Source: Trueperella pecoris (GTDB taxonomy: Bacteria; Actinomycetota; Actinomycetes; Actinomycetales; Actinomycetaceae). Taken from it: a stretch of DNA of 64,000 nucleotides. The DNA lies in NCBI RefSeq assembly GCF_014926385.1, contig NZ_CP053291.1:806001-870000 (forward strand), read 5' to 3'. The position numbers and the translations under genes were made by a program. The notes beneath the pieces are model-generated. The model was given only the letters and a program-made list of their open reading frames with translations, had not been told where the DNA came from and made no database searches. This document shows positions 45,126 through 53,995 of the stretch, in pieces; positions within the stretch are counted from its first letter, which is position 1, and each line of letters starts with the position of its first letter.

Positions 45126-45827
45126 GTGGCACTGTCCATTGACTTCGTCGGAGAATGGTTCACGGTTGACCCGAACGAACCATTTCTCATTGGACGCGAG
45201 GGCCCGCTCGAGCTCGATGACAACCCCTACCTGCACCGTCGCTTTCTTGTGATCACCCACCAGGACGGGATGTATTGGATCGACAACCTCGGATCTCGCC
45301 TGTCCGCCACACTCGCCGACGAGGACGGCCAGACCCAAGCTTACCTCGCGCCGGGAGCACGCCTGCCGCTTGTCTACGCCCGCACTAACCTGCTTTTCAC
45401 CGCTGGCCCGACGACCTACGAGATGACGATCGTCAACGATGAGCCTCCGTACGCTCCGGCCAACGTGGTCAACGAGGATGAGGATTCGGGGGTGACGACG
45501 ATCGGCCCGGTCGAGCTGACGCCGTCGCAGAAGCTACTCGTGGTTGCCCTTGCCAGACCGGTGCTGGCAGGCACGGGAACGACGTCGTCGATTCCGTCTT
45601 CGAAGGTGGCAGCCGAGCTTTTGGGCTGGCCGCTGACGCGATTCAATCGCAAGCTCGACCACGTGTGCGAAAAGCTGACGCGCCATGGCGTGCGCGGCCT
45701 GCACGGCGGACCCGAGAAGCTCGCCGTCAACCGGCGCGCCCGGCTCGTTGAGTATGCGGTGGCTACCCGCCTGGTGACGGTCGACGACGTCGACATGCTT
45801 GCCCACCCGATGGATTTTGACGACTGA
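45126..45827 (+). CDS. FHA-like protein of the phospho-signalling cassette
   Basis: A 233-residue cytoplasmic protein. Residues 1-100 resemble a forkhead-associated domain (FLIGREGPLELDD, NPYLHRRFLVI, IDNLGSR), but the phosphothreonine-contact Ser is replaced in YLHRR, so binding may differ. The second half (about 125-225) is a helical region (SSKVAAELLGWPLTRFNRKLDHVCEKL) that looks like a winged-helix domain found in some actinobacterial FHA proteins. The GTG at 45126 lies one base after the phosphatase stop; the stop overlaps the kinase ATG (TGATG). Confidence 0.78.
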   Translation: MALSIDFVGEWFTVDPNEPFLIGREGPLELDDNPYLHRRFLVITHQDGMYWIDNLGSRLSATLADEDGQTQAYLAPGARLPLVYARTNLLFTAGPTTYEMTIVNDEPPYAPANVVNEDEDSGVTTIGPVELTPSQKLLVVALARPVLAGTGTTSSIPSSKVAAELLGWPLTRFNRKLDHVCEKLTRHGVRGLHGGPEKLAVNRRARLVEYAVATRLVTVDDVDMLAHPMDFDD

Positions 45828-47419
45828 TGCAAGTAGAGCTCGGCCAATACATACTTCGGTGGTCAATCGGCGGGGACTACCTGGGTGCCGTGGCACAGGC
45901 CCCCATCTTTCTTCTCATCGATCCCGCGGACGAGCCCGGTGCCCGCGTGGCGGCCAAGCGCCTGCGCGATGGCTTTGGCGCGCTCGCCCGCGCGGGCGGA
46001 ATCCCCGACGTCCATCAGGTTCGCCGCGTGTGGAACGACGCGATGACGGCCGCCGAATCCGATCTGGCAACGATTACCCTCATGGCCACCGACGTGGACA
46101 TGCCGTCGGTGAATCTGGGTGCCGTGCTCCTGGCTGTCGTGGAGGAGGACGGTCACTACTCTTGGCTCGTCCACTCGATGGGGCCGCTCACGGCTGTCCA
46201 CGACGACGGCACATCTAGCTCCGAGGTGGGCGGGGACTTCCGCCTGCAGCCGATGCGGGCGGGCGAGCGTTTCGTCCTATTATCCCAATCGTTGCGTGAG
46301 GCGCATTCCGCGGGTCGGATTCGCAACGTCATCTCTCAGCTTCCGCGCGCCCAGCGCGCTGCGGCCGTGCTCGTCAGCGACGAGCGCAATGCGGCCACCG
46401 CCGTCGTTGTCGACGTACACGACGCCGTGTCGATCGCTGCGCTCGATTTTCCCGAGACGCTCATGGCCGAGGACCTGGACGAGGAAGTCTCCGAGCCGAG
46501 CCTCACCTCCGACTGGGCCCTGCAGGCCCTGGGCATCGCGGGCCACACGCACGCCGCGGAGCAGCCGCTGACGGCGCCCGAACTCAACGATTTCGTCTTC
46601 GAGTCCTACCTTGGCTCGGGCGGCTACGCGGACGTCTTTCTCTATGAGGAGCAGACACCCAAGCGCTTGGTCGCGATCAAGGTTGGGGTGGGATCCGGGA
46701 AGGGGCGCAGCGGAGATTTTCGTTCGGAGATCGATGTGATGGGGCAACTGGGCGGGCATCCGTCGATTGTAAGTATCTTCGACGCCGACGTCGCGCCTAC
46801 CGGTCAGCCCTACATTGTCATGCAATATTGTCCCGGGCCCTCGCTCGCCGAGCGGCTCGTGGACGGCCCGCTTCCGATCGAGGAGGTCCTGCGCATGGGG
46901 ATTCAGCTGTCGGGGGCGACGCACACGGCACACATGCTCGGCATCGCCCACTACGACATCAAGCCCTCGAACGTGCTGACGACGGCGTTTGGCCGTTTCG
47001 CTCTGTCGGACTTCGGAATTGCGCAGATCGTGGGAAACTCCAGCACGGATGTGACCGGCATGTCCCTGCCGTGGGCGGCGCCCGAGGCGTTGCGCGGCGA
47101 GGAATGCACCTATCTTGCTGACGTCTATTCGATGGGAGCGACCCTCTACACCGCCATTTATGGCCACGCGCCATTCGCCACCGCCGGCTTGGGCAAGCGG
47201 GCCTATATCGAGCGTGTGCAGAACGCCGACATCGGCTACCCGCAGATTCCTGGCGTCACGGGGCTTGCCTTTGACAAGCTCGTGGCGGTGTTGGCCGGGG
47301 CGCTTGAGAGGGACGTGAATGCGCGGACGGCGTCGGTCGATCAGATCGGTCGCGGCCTGCAGGAAGTGCAAAGCGAGCTTGGGCTTGCCGTGACTGAACT
47401 GGAGATCCCGGCGAGCTAG
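45827..47419 (+). CDS. Ser/Thr protein kinase with N-terminal PP2C-like domain
   Basis: A 530-residue protein. The C-terminal half is a Hanks-type kinase: Gly loop LGSGGYADVF (about 265-274), VAIK, the catalytic loop HYDIKPSN (Arg of HRD replaced by Tyr), DFG and APE (PWAAPEAL). There is no membrane segment, so it is cytoplasmic, unlike PknA/PknB. The N-terminal 240 residues show the order of PP2C elements (VHSMGPLTAV for GDSRaY, MRAGERFVLLSQSL for GDrlLLcSDGL, AATAVVVDV for DNvTvvvv) without the metal-binding Asp residues, suggesting a pseudophosphatase. That reading is mine. It forms a cassette with the PP2C and FHA-like genes. Confidence 0.85.
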   Translation: MQVELGQYILRWSIGGDYLGAVAQAPIFLLIDPADEPGARVAAKRLRDGFGALARAGGIPDVHQVRRVWNDAMTAAESDLATITLMATDVDMPSVNLGAVLLAVVEEDGHYSWLVHSMGPLTAVHDDGTSSSEVGGDFRLQPMRAGERFVLLSQSLREAHSAGRIRNVISQLPRAQRAAAVLVSDERNAATAVVVDVHDAVSIAALDFPETLMAEDLDEEVSEPSLTSDWALQALGIAGHTHAAEQPLTAPELNDFVFESYLGSGGYADVFLYEEQTPKRLVAIKVGVGSGKGRSGDFRSEIDVMGQLGGHPSIVSIFDADVAPTGQPYIVMQYCPGPSLAERLVDGPLPIEEVLRMGIQLSGATHTAHMLGIAHYDIKPSNVLTTAFGRFALSDFGIAQIVGNSSTDVTGMSLPWAAPEALRGEECTYLADVYSMGATLYTAIYGHAPFATAGLGKRAYIERVQNADIGYPQIPGVTGLAFDKLVAVLAGALERDVNARTASVDQIGRGLQEVQSELGLAVTELEIPAS

Positions 47420-47460
47420 CTCGTTACGTGGAACGCCGCCCCGAAGCGTGCGGATCCGTG

Positions 47461-47466
47461 TAGGCT
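47461..47466 (+). promoter_or_regulatory. Candidate -10 element upstream of leuA leader
   Basis: TAGGCT lies 6 bases before the ATG at 47473, the spacing that makes transcription begin at that ATG. No -35 is evident. Confidence 0.4.
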
Positions 47467-47472
47467 GACGCC

Positions 47473-47520
47473 ATGATCACGGCACTGGTCCTTATGTGCC
47501 GCGGCGAGGTCAATAGCTGA
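47473..47520 (+). CDS. Possible leader peptide of leuA (15 residues)
   Basis: ATG 47473 to TGA 47520 encodes MITALVLMCRGEVNS. A -10 element (TAGGCT) six bases upstream would give a leaderless mRNA. The last third overlaps the left arm of an 11-base imperfect hairpin (47499-47509 with 47523-47533, 10 of 11 paired). The layout of short peptide, hairpin and amino-acid biosynthesis gene suggests attenuation, but only two Leu codons are present (CTG, CTT), so regulation by leucine supply is uncertain. Confidence 0.35.
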   Translation: MITALVLMCRGEVNS

Positions 47521-47533
47521 CGCCTCCCCGCGG
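47499..47533 (+). promoter_or_regulatory. Attenuator-like hairpin before leuA
   Basis: CCGCGGCGAGG (47499-47509) pairs with CCTCCCCGCGG (47523-47533) with one mismatch. It overlaps the end of the short leader frame and lies 63 bases before the leuA ATG. No T-run follows, so Rho-dependent or translational effects are as likely as intrinsic termination. Confidence 0.4.
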
Positions 47534-47596
47534 GAATTGATGTTGGCTCACACTACCCGCCACGATGGGCCCATGTGGGGCCGAATGGGAGAGACA

Positions 47597-49369
47597 ATGA
47601 AGACTGCAGGTTTTGGATCGCGTCAGCAACCTTCGTCCATGCCGATTTCGAAGTATCGCCACTTTCTTGAATCGAATCCGGTGTCGCTGCCGGACCGCAC
47701 CTGGCCGGGAAAGCGGATTACGAAGGCGCCGCGCTGGCTGTCCACCGATCTACGGGACGGCAATCAGGCGCTGATCGACCCGATGGACCCGGACAAGAAG
47801 CGCAAGATGTTCGATCTGCTCCTGGCCATCGGCATCAAGGAGATCGAGACGGGATTCCCAGCCGCGTCGAAGGCGGATTTCGACTTCGTGCGCTCGCTCA
47901 TCGACGACGATGCCGTGCCCGAGGACGTGACGATTTCGGTGCTGACACAGAGCCGGCCCGAGATCATTCATCGCACTGTTGACGCGCTTGAGGGCCTGCC
48001 GCGCGCGACCGTCCACCTGTACAACGCCACGGCGCCTGTCTTCCGTGACGTCGTGTTCAACATGAACCGTGCACAGGTCAAGCAGCTGGCGGTGAGCGGC
48101 GCGCAGGACCTGATCTCCTACATGGAAAAGTGTTTCGGCGACGAGACCGTCGTCGGCTTCGAGTACTCGCCGGAGATCTTCGTCGATACGGAGCTGGACT
48201 TCGCCCTCGAGGTGTGCGAGGCGGTCATGGACGTGTGGCAGCCCGGACCCGATCGCGAGATCGTGCTCAACTTGCCGACCACCGTGGAGCGTTCGACCCC
48301 GAACGTGTACGCCGATCAGATCGAATGGATGAGCCGTCATCTTTCGCGCCGTGAGTTCGTGGCCTTGTCCGCTCACAACCACAACGACCGGGGAACCGGG
48401 GTAGCGACGACGGAGCTGGCCCTCCTTGCGGGTGCCGACCGCGTTGAGGGATGCCTCTTCGGGCAGGGAGAACGCACGGGCAACGTGGATCTGGTGACGG
48501 TTGCCTTGAACTTGTTTTCCGACGGGGTGGATCCGGAGCTTGACCTGTCCAACATTGACGAGGTTCGCCGCACGGTCGAATACTGCACGTCAATGGAAGT
48601 TCCTCCGCGCAGCCCCTACGGCGGCGACCTCGTCTACACGAGCTTCTCGGGCTCGCACCAGGATGCGATTAAGAAGGGCTTCGCGGCGCGGGCTGCCAAG
48701 GTCGCCCAAGCCGGCGGGGACGAGAACGCGGTGCTCTGGGAGCTGCCCTACCTGCCAATTGATCCGAAGGACGTGGGCCGATCGTATGAGGCCGTTGTGC
48801 GCGTCAACTCGCAGTCCGGCAAGGGCGGCGTCGCCTACCTGCTGTCCTCCACCCGGGATCTCGACCTTCCGCGCCGACTCCAGGTGGAGGTGTCCAACCT
48901 CGTCCAGCACCGCACCGACGTGTTGGGCGGAGAGGTCACGGCCGACGAGCTGTGGAAGATCTTCGTTGACGAGTATCTGCCCTACACGGCCGCTGAGGGA
49001 CTTGAGCCGTGGGGCAAGTATTCCTTGCGCGGCACCACGGTCACGACGGCGGACGAGGGGCAGCACACGGTTTTGACCGTGACGTTGACCGAACGCGGCG
49101 AGGACGGGACGACGAACGACCTCACAGTAGCCTCCACCGGAAACGGCCCCATCGACGCCTTCACGGCCTCGCTGAAGAAGATTGGCATCGAACTGGACGT
49201 GTTGGATTACGCCGAGCACGCGCTGTCCGAGGGCGGGGACGCCACGGCCGCTTCCTACGTTGAGTGCGAGGTGGGCGGCCAGATCCTATGGGGCGTCGGG
49301 CTGGACCCGTCGACGGTGACCGCGGCCTTTAAGGCCATGATTTCGGCCGTCAATCGCGCCCTGCGATAG
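47597..49369 (+). CDS. leuA: 2-isopropylmalate synthase
   Basis: A 590-residue enzyme of the actinobacterial long LeuA class; it condenses acetyl-CoA and 2-ketoisovalerate in the first step of leucine synthesis. STDLRDGNQALIDPM (about 49-63) is the HMGL-like active-site start, HNHNDRGTG (about 261-269) holds the metal ligands, and the C-terminal allosteric domain (about 430-590) senses leucine. The ATG at 47597 has a GGGAGAGAC RBS. A possible leader peptide and hairpin precede it; a hairpin follows at 49388-49420. Confidence 0.97.
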   Translation: MKTAGFGSRQQPSSMPISKYRHFLESNPVSLPDRTWPGKRITKAPRWLSTDLRDGNQALIDPMDPDKKRKMFDLLLAIGIKEIETGFPAASKADFDFVRSLIDDDAVPEDVTISVLTQSRPEIIHRTVDALEGLPRATVHLYNATAPVFRDVVFNMNRAQVKQLAVSGAQDLISYMEKCFGDETVVGFEYSPEIFVDTELDFALEVCEAVMDVWQPGPDREIVLNLPTTVERSTPNVYADQIEWMSRHLSRREFVALSAHNHNDRGTGVATTELALLAGADRVEGCLFGQGERTGNVDLVTVALNLFSDGVDPELDLSNIDEVRRTVEYCTSMEVPPRSPYGGDLVYTSFSGSHQDAIKKGFAARAAKVAQAGGDENAVLWELPYLPIDPKDVGRSYEAVVRVNSQSGKGGVAYLLSSTRDLDLPRRLQVEVSNLVQHRTDVLGGEVTADELWKIFVDEYLPYTAAEGLEPWGKYSLRGTTVTTADEGQHTVLTVTLTERGEDGTTNDLTVASTGNGPIDAFTASLKKIGIELDVLDYAEHALSEGGDATAASYVECEVGGQILWGVGLDPSTVTAAFKAMISAVNRALR

Positions 49370-49387
49370 CCCTGTCGCAATCTCACA

Positions 49388-49420
49388 CACCGGCCTGACG
49401 TATTCGGCGTCAGGCCGGTG
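49388..49420 (+). terminator. Hairpin after leuA
   Basis: A perfect 13-bp stem (CACCGGCCTGACG) with a 7-base loop lies 18 bases past the leuA stop. No T-run follows. GATAAT at 49422-49427 just beyond it could be the -10 of recO. Confidence 0.7.
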
Positions 49421-49433
49421 CGATAATGCAGGG

Positions 49434-50165
49434 GTGAAGACTTACCGTGATGATGCGATTGTGCTGCGCTGCCACGATATTGGCGAGGCGGACCGCGTCA
49501 TCACCATGCTCTCGCGCCGCAATGGAAAAGTCCGTGCGGTGGCCAAGGGGGTGCGGCGGACGAAGTCTCGCTTCGGCGCCCGCGTGGAGCCATTCTCGAT
49601 GGTCGACGTCCAGCTGTATCGCGGGCGTAGCCTCGACACGATCACGCAGGTCGAGTCGCGCAGTCAGTATGGGCGTACACTCGCAGGCGATTACGATGCC
49701 TACACAACCGCTTCGGCGATGCTCGAGCTCGCCGATCGTCTGACGGGCGAGGACGCGGATCCGGAGCAGTTCCAGCTTCTCCACGGCGCCCTGCACGCGG
49801 CCGCCACCTTCGCCCATCGGCCCGAGCTCGTCCTGTATTCGTACATGCTGCGGGCGATGGCCCTCTCGGGCTGGGCCCTAGCCGTCTTTGAATGCGCCAG
49901 GTGCGCAGCGCCGGGCCCGCACGAGGCCTTCCACGTCCACAGCGGAGGTGCGGTGTGTAACGATTGCCGCCCACCGGGGGCAACAATCCCAACCGTCGAG
50001 ACGTGGCAACTCATTGGCGCGTTGGCCGAGGGGGACTGGCGGATCGCCGACGCCGCCGCGGAGCCCGCCCGTCGTTCGGCGGGAGCGCTCATCGCAGCTT
50101 TCGTCCAATGGCAGCTGGAATCGAACGTGTTGTCGCTGCGCATGGTGCGCGTGGGGGAGGACTGA
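49434..50165 (+). CDS. recO: DNA repair protein RecO
   Basis: A 243-residue RecF-pathway protein with the N-terminal OB fold (YRDDAIVLRCHDIGEADRVITMLSRRNGKVRAVAKGVRRTKSRFG) and a zinc-binding Cys set (CARCAAPG...CNDC, about 150-180). It helps load RecA at gaps. The GTG at 49434 follows a GATAAT (49422-49427) by six bases, so a leaderless message is possible. In many actinobacteria era, recO and uppS are contiguous; here about 6.6 kb separates era from recO. Confidence 0.94.
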   Translation: MKTYRDDAIVLRCHDIGEADRVITMLSRRNGKVRAVAKGVRRTKSRFGARVEPFSMVDVQLYRGRSLDTITQVESRSQYGRTLAGDYDAYTTASAMLELADRLTGEDADPEQFQLLHGALHAAATFAHRPELVLYSYMLRAMALSGWALAVFECARCAAPGPHEAFHVHSGGAVCNDCRPPGATIPTVETWQLIGALAEGDWRIADAAAEPARRSAGALIAAFVQWQLESNVLSLRMVRVGED

Positions 50166-50173
50166 GGAGACAC

Positions 50174-50899
50174 ATGGATAAGCACGTAGCCGCTCACGTC
50201 GCGATCGTCATGGACGGCAATGGTAGGTGGGCCAATGCGCAGGGCTTGCCCCGTACGGAGGGGCATCGCGCGGGGGAGGACGCCCTCATGGACGTCATCG
50301 CCGGGGCGATCGAGGCGGGCGTGAAGGTGCTTTCCGTTTACGCCTTTTCAACCGAGAATTGGCGGCGCTCGCCGCGCGAGGTTGCCTTCCTCATGAATTA
50401 TTCGCGCGAGGTTATTTGCCGGCGCCGCGAGGAGCTGAGGACGTGGGGAGTCAAGATCGTGTGGTCGGGCCGCCAGCCGCGGCTGTGGACGTCGGTGATT
50501 AACGAGCTTCAGGCGGCCGAGCGACACACGGCGGCGTGCGATACCCTCATTCTTAATTTTTGTGTCAATTACGGCGGGCGAAACGAGATTGCCGACGCCG
50601 CAGCGGAACTTGCCCACGACGTTCAGCGTGGGCTTGTTCGGCCACACCAGGTCACGCCGGAGCTCCTGGGGCAATACATGTACCAGCCTGATTTGCCCGA
50701 CGTGGATCTGTTCATTCGCACTGGCGGCGAGCAACGGACGTCGAACTTCCTCATCTGGGAGTCGCCCTACGCTGAGTACATGTTCGTCGACGAGCCGTGG
50801 CCGGAGTTTAACCGGCAATCGCTATGGCGGTGTTTGGAGTCCTATGCCAGCCGTGATCGTCGCTTCGGCGCGGCCAAAGACACCGTCGCGGAGGGCTGA
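50174..50899 (+). CDS. uppS: Isoprenyl transferase (undecaprenyl diphosphate synthase family)
   Basis: A 241-residue cis-prenyltransferase: AIVMDGNGRWA (about 9-19) with the catalytic Asp, FSTENWRR near 58, NYGGRNEI near 136 and DLFIRTGGEQRTSNFLIWESPYAE near 175-200. It makes the lipid carrier for cell-wall synthesis. The product length (C15 to C55) cannot be read safely. The ATG has a GAGGAGACAC RBS and lies 8 bases after recO. Confidence 0.95.
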   Translation: MDKHVAAHVAIVMDGNGRWANAQGLPRTEGHRAGEDALMDVIAGAIEAGVKVLSVYAFSTENWRRSPREVAFLMNYSREVICRRREELRTWGVKIVWSGRQPRLWTSVINELQAAERHTAACDTLILNFCVNYGGRNEIADAAAELAHDVQRGLVRPHQVTPELLGQYMYQPDLPDVDLFIRTGGEQRTSNFLIWESPYAEYMFVDEPWPEFNRQSLWRCLESYASRDRRFGAAKDTVAEG

Positions 50900-50948
50900 T
50901 TGCGGGTCCGCTAGGTGGGCGGACACAGAAAGTGTCGGGGGGCTTGCG

Positions 50949-50954
50949 TAGACT
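50949..50954 (+). promoter_or_regulatory. Candidate -10 of the his operon
   Basis: TAGACT lies 7 bases before the hisD ATG at 50962, consistent with a leaderless transcript. A small inverted repeat (GACAC...GTGTC, 50922-50936) overlaps the -35 zone and could be an operator. Confidence 0.4.
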
Positions 50955-50961
50955 TGTGAAC

Positions 50962-52293
50962 ATGTTGAAACGTCTTGATCTACGTGGAATGTCGCTCACG
51001 CGCGCCGAGCTGGCGGCGAAGTTGCCCCGTGCGACTGTCGATATTGATGCGGCCCTAGAATCGGTCCGCCCGATTATCGAGCGCGTGCGCGCCGAAGGGG
51101 GCACCGTGTTACGCGAGCTGGGTGAGCGCTTTGATGGCGTGCGCCCGGAGTATTTGCGCGTCCCGCAAGAGGCTATTGACGACGCCGAGGCACGGCTTTC
51201 GCCGGAGCTCCGCCATGCTTTACAGCTATCGATCGAACACAACCGTGCCGGTCACCGCGCTCAGCTTCCGCGTGAGGGGCGAACCGAGATCGTTCCCGGT
51301 GGATTCGTTTTCCAGCGGTGGATACCGGTTGAGCGCGTAGGCTTGTACGTTCCCGGCGGCCTGGCTGTCTATCCGTCCTCGGTCATCCACAACGCGGTTG
51401 CCGCGCAGGTGGCGGGCGTGCAACAGATCGCCCTAGCCTCGCCGCCGCAAAAGGGCTTCGGCGGACTGCCGCACCCCACGATTCTCGCCGCCTGCAAGCT
51501 TCTTGGTATCACGGAGGTCTATGCCGTGGGTGGGGCACAGGCTATTGCCATGTTTGCCTACGGCGCCGCGGGCGAAGCAGGAACCGCGGATGATGCGGTG
51601 CTGTGTGAGCCTGTGGACGTGGTCACGGGGCCGGGCAATATATACGTGGCCGCGGCTAAACGCGCGGTGCACGGCGTCGTTGGCATCGATGCCGAGGCGG
51701 GAACCACCGAGATCGCCATCATTGCCGATTCGGGTGCCAATCCGCGTTTCGTCGCAGCTGACCTTCTTTCGCAGGCCGAACACGATCCGGCCGCCGCGTC
51801 GGTTCTGATCACCGACAGCCCGGAGTTTGCCGACGCCTGCGATCGCCTGCTCGAGGAGATGGCCGCGCAGACCAAGCATTCTCAACGCGTGGCGACTGCG
51901 CTGGCAGGCCCACAGTCCGGCGTCGTGATCGTGGACGATCATGACGAGGCGATCCGGGTGGCGAACGCCTACGCGGCGGAGCACCTCGAAATCCATACGG
52001 CTAACGCTGCCGAAGATGCGAAGCTGATTCGTAACGCGGGTGCGATCTTCGTCGGCCCGTATACGCCGGTGCCGCTCGGGGACTACATGGCAGGTTCGAA
52101 CCACGTGCTGCCCACGGGGGCAACCGCGCGATTCGCAGCCGGGCTCAACGTCATGGCCTATATCAAGTCGGTGCAAGAAATCGAATACGGCGCCGATGCG
52201 ATGGCGTCGATGCTCGCGCCGTTGACGGCGCTTGCCATGGACGAGGATCTGCCCGCGCACGCGAATGCTCTGAAGGTGAGGACACAAGAATGA
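50962..52293 (+). CDS. hisD: Histidinol dehydrogenase
   Basis: A 443-residue NAD-dependent zinc enzyme that catalyses the last two steps of histidine synthesis. YVPGGLAVYPSSVIHN (about 131-146), GGAQAIAMFAYG near 193, the Asp/Glu/His metal site and TNHVLPTG-type sequence (SNHVLPTGATAR near 378) are present. No Shine-Dalgarno is evident; the ATG lies just behind a -10 element, so leaderless translation is likely (GTG 50956 is the alternative). It starts the his cluster; its end overlaps hisC by 4 bases. Confidence 0.96.
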   Translation: MLKRLDLRGMSLTRAELAAKLPRATVDIDAALESVRPIIERVRAEGGTVLRELGERFDGVRPEYLRVPQEAIDDAEARLSPELRHALQLSIEHNRAGHRAQLPREGRTEIVPGGFVFQRWIPVERVGLYVPGGLAVYPSSVIHNAVAAQVAGVQQIALASPPQKGFGGLPHPTILAACKLLGITEVYAVGGAQAIAMFAYGAAGEAGTADDAVLCEPVDVVTGPGNIYVAAAKRAVHGVVGIDAEAGTTEIAIIADSGANPRFVAADLLSQAEHDPAAASVLITDSPEFADACDRLLEEMAAQTKHSQRVATALAGPQSGVVIVDDHDEAIRVANAYAAEHLEIHTANAAEDAKLIRNAGAIFVGPYTPVPLGDYMAGSNHVLPTGATARFAAGLNVMAYIKSVQEIEYGADAMASMLAPLTALAMDEDLPAHANALKVRTQE

Positions 52294-53399
52294 GGCTGCC
52301 ACTGCGCCCCGAGTTCGTCGGGCAAGAGCCATACGGCGCCCCGCAGTTGGATGTGCCTGTCGTGCTCAACACGAACGAGAACCCGCACGAGCCGGCTCCC
52401 GAGGTGATCGCCGATATCGCGCAACGCGTTGCCGAGGCGGCCGCGAGTCTCAACCGGTATCCGGATCGTGAGGCCGTAGCTCTTCGGGCCGACCTGGCCG
52501 CGTACCTCAACGCCGAATCGGGCGTCGATCTCGACGCCAGTCGCGTGTGGGCGGCCAACGGCTCGAACGAGGTCATGGCACAGGTACTGACGGCTTTCGC
52601 GGGGCCCGGGCGCACGGTATTGACCTTCACCCCCTCCTACTCGATGTACCCGGAGTACGCGCGAAACGTTTACGGAGATTTCGTCGCGATCGCCCGTGAT
52701 GAGGACTTCTCTATCAGAGTTGACGACGTCCCGCTCCAGCTTGGCGAACACCGGCCGGCCGTTGTTTTGCTTGCCTCGCCGAACAACCCCACGGGCACGG
52801 CCCTCGATATCGAGGACCTGCGCGTTATCCTAGAGGCAAGCCGCACCACCGGCCCCAGCGACGATGGGTGGCCGGCAGCCACGATCGTCGTCGTCGACGA
52901 GGCGTACGGGGAGTTCCGGCGTGACGGCGTTCCGAGCGCGCTGGAGCTACTTGACGAGTTCGATAACCTGATCGTCACGCGCACGATGTCCAAGGCCTTC
53001 GGCGCGGCGGGGCTGCGGCTGGGATACATGGCGGCGAGCCGGGAGGTCGTTGACATGATCCGAATCGTTCGCCTGCCCTACCATCTGTCCGCCGTGAGTC
53101 AGGCGGCGGCTCGGGCGGCCCTCGCTCATCGGGACTCACTGATGGAACAGGTCGATCAGATTCGGCGCGATCGCGATGCGCTGACCGAGGAGCTTTCGAG
53201 CTTGGGATACCGCGTGGCGCCCTCGGACGCGAACTTCCTCATGTTCGGCACCTTCGAGGACCGCCACGGGCTCTGGCAGCGCCTGCTCGATCGTGGCGTG
53301 TTGATTCGCGAGGTTGGCCCTGCGGGCTGGCTTCGTGTGAGTATTGGTAAGCCGCACGAAAATGCGGCATTTGTGGAAGCGTTGAAGGAGGCGCGATGA
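52290..53399 (+). CDS. hisC: Histidinol-phosphate aminotransferase
   Basis: A 369-residue PLP-dependent class I/II aminotransferase. [11 protein letters not shown] (about 90-100), ASPNNPTG (about 164-171), DEAYGEF (near 204), the PLP-Lys in [15 protein letters not shown] (near 232) and the C-terminal Arg in WLRVSIG are all present. It converts imidazole-acetol phosphate to histidinol phosphate. Overlaps both neighbours by 4 bases. Confidence 0.96.
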   Translation: MRLPLRPEFVGQEPYGAPQLDVPVVLNTNENPHEPAPEVIADIAQRVAEAAASLNRYPDREAVALRADLAAYLNAESGVDLDASRVWAANGSNEVMAQVLTAFAGPGRTVLTFTPSYSMYPEYARNVYGDFVAIARDEDFSIRVDDVPLQLGEHRPAVVLLASPNNPTGTALDIEDLRVILEASRTTGPSDDGWPAATIVVVDEAYGEFRRDGVPSALELLDEFDNLIVTRTMSKAFGAAGLRLGYMAASREVVDMIRIVRLPYHLSAVSQAAARAALAHRDSLMEQVDQIRRDRDALTEELSSLGYRVAPSDANFLMFGTFEDRHGLWQRLLDRGVLIREVGPAGWLRVSIGKPHENAAFVEALKEAR

Positions 53400-53995
53400 G
53401 CCGTGTAGGGAAGGTCGAACGGACAACCGCTGAGTCCTCGATTCGAGTGAACATCGATCTGGATGGCACCGGCCAGGCCAAGATCCATACGGGCGTGCCG
53501 TTCTACGATCACATGCTCATCGCTCTTTCGAAGCATTCGCTGATCGACATGGAGATCGAGGCGGACGGCGATATCGAGGTCGATGTGCACCACACTGTAG
53601 AGGACACCGCGATTTGCCTCGGCCAGGCGCTCAAGATCGCCCTGGGGGACAAGCGGGGGATCGGCCGTTTTGGTGACAGCGTGGTGCCTTTGGACGAGGC
53701 GCTCGCCCGCGCCGTCGTGGACGTGTCGGGTCGCCCCTACATCGTGCACCGCGGCGAACCCGCAGGCCAGGAGTATCACCTCATCGGCGGGCATTTCACG
53801 GGATCGATGACGCGCCACGTGTTTGAATCGCTCGCGTTCAACGCAGAGATCTGCCTCCACGTCGAGCTCCTTGACGGCCGCGATCCCCACCACATCGTTG
53901 AGGCGCAGTTCAAGGCGCTCGCCCGCGCGCTGCGTGCGGCAGTCGAATATGACCCGCGCGTGGTGGGCGTCCCGTCGACAAAGGGGGCACTGTGA
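53396..53995 (+). CDS. hisB: Imidazoleglycerol-phosphate dehydratase
   Basis: A 199-residue monofunctional IGPD without the N-terminal phosphatase found in enterobacteria. The repeated manganese-binding sequences [17 protein letters not shown] (about 62-78) and [18 protein letters not shown] (about 160-178) are intact. It starts within the hisC end (ATGA) and ends in another 4-base overlap with the unknown gene. Confidence 0.97.
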   Translation: MSRVGKVERTTAESSIRVNIDLDGTGQAKIHTGVPFYDHMLIALSKHSLIDMEIEADGDIEVDVHHTVEDTAICLGQALKIALGDKRGIGRFGDSVVPLDEALARAVVDVSGRPYIVHRGEPAGQEYHLIGGHFTGSMTRHVFESLAFNAEICLHVELLDGRDPHHIVEAQFKALARALRAAVEYDPRVVGVPSTKGAL

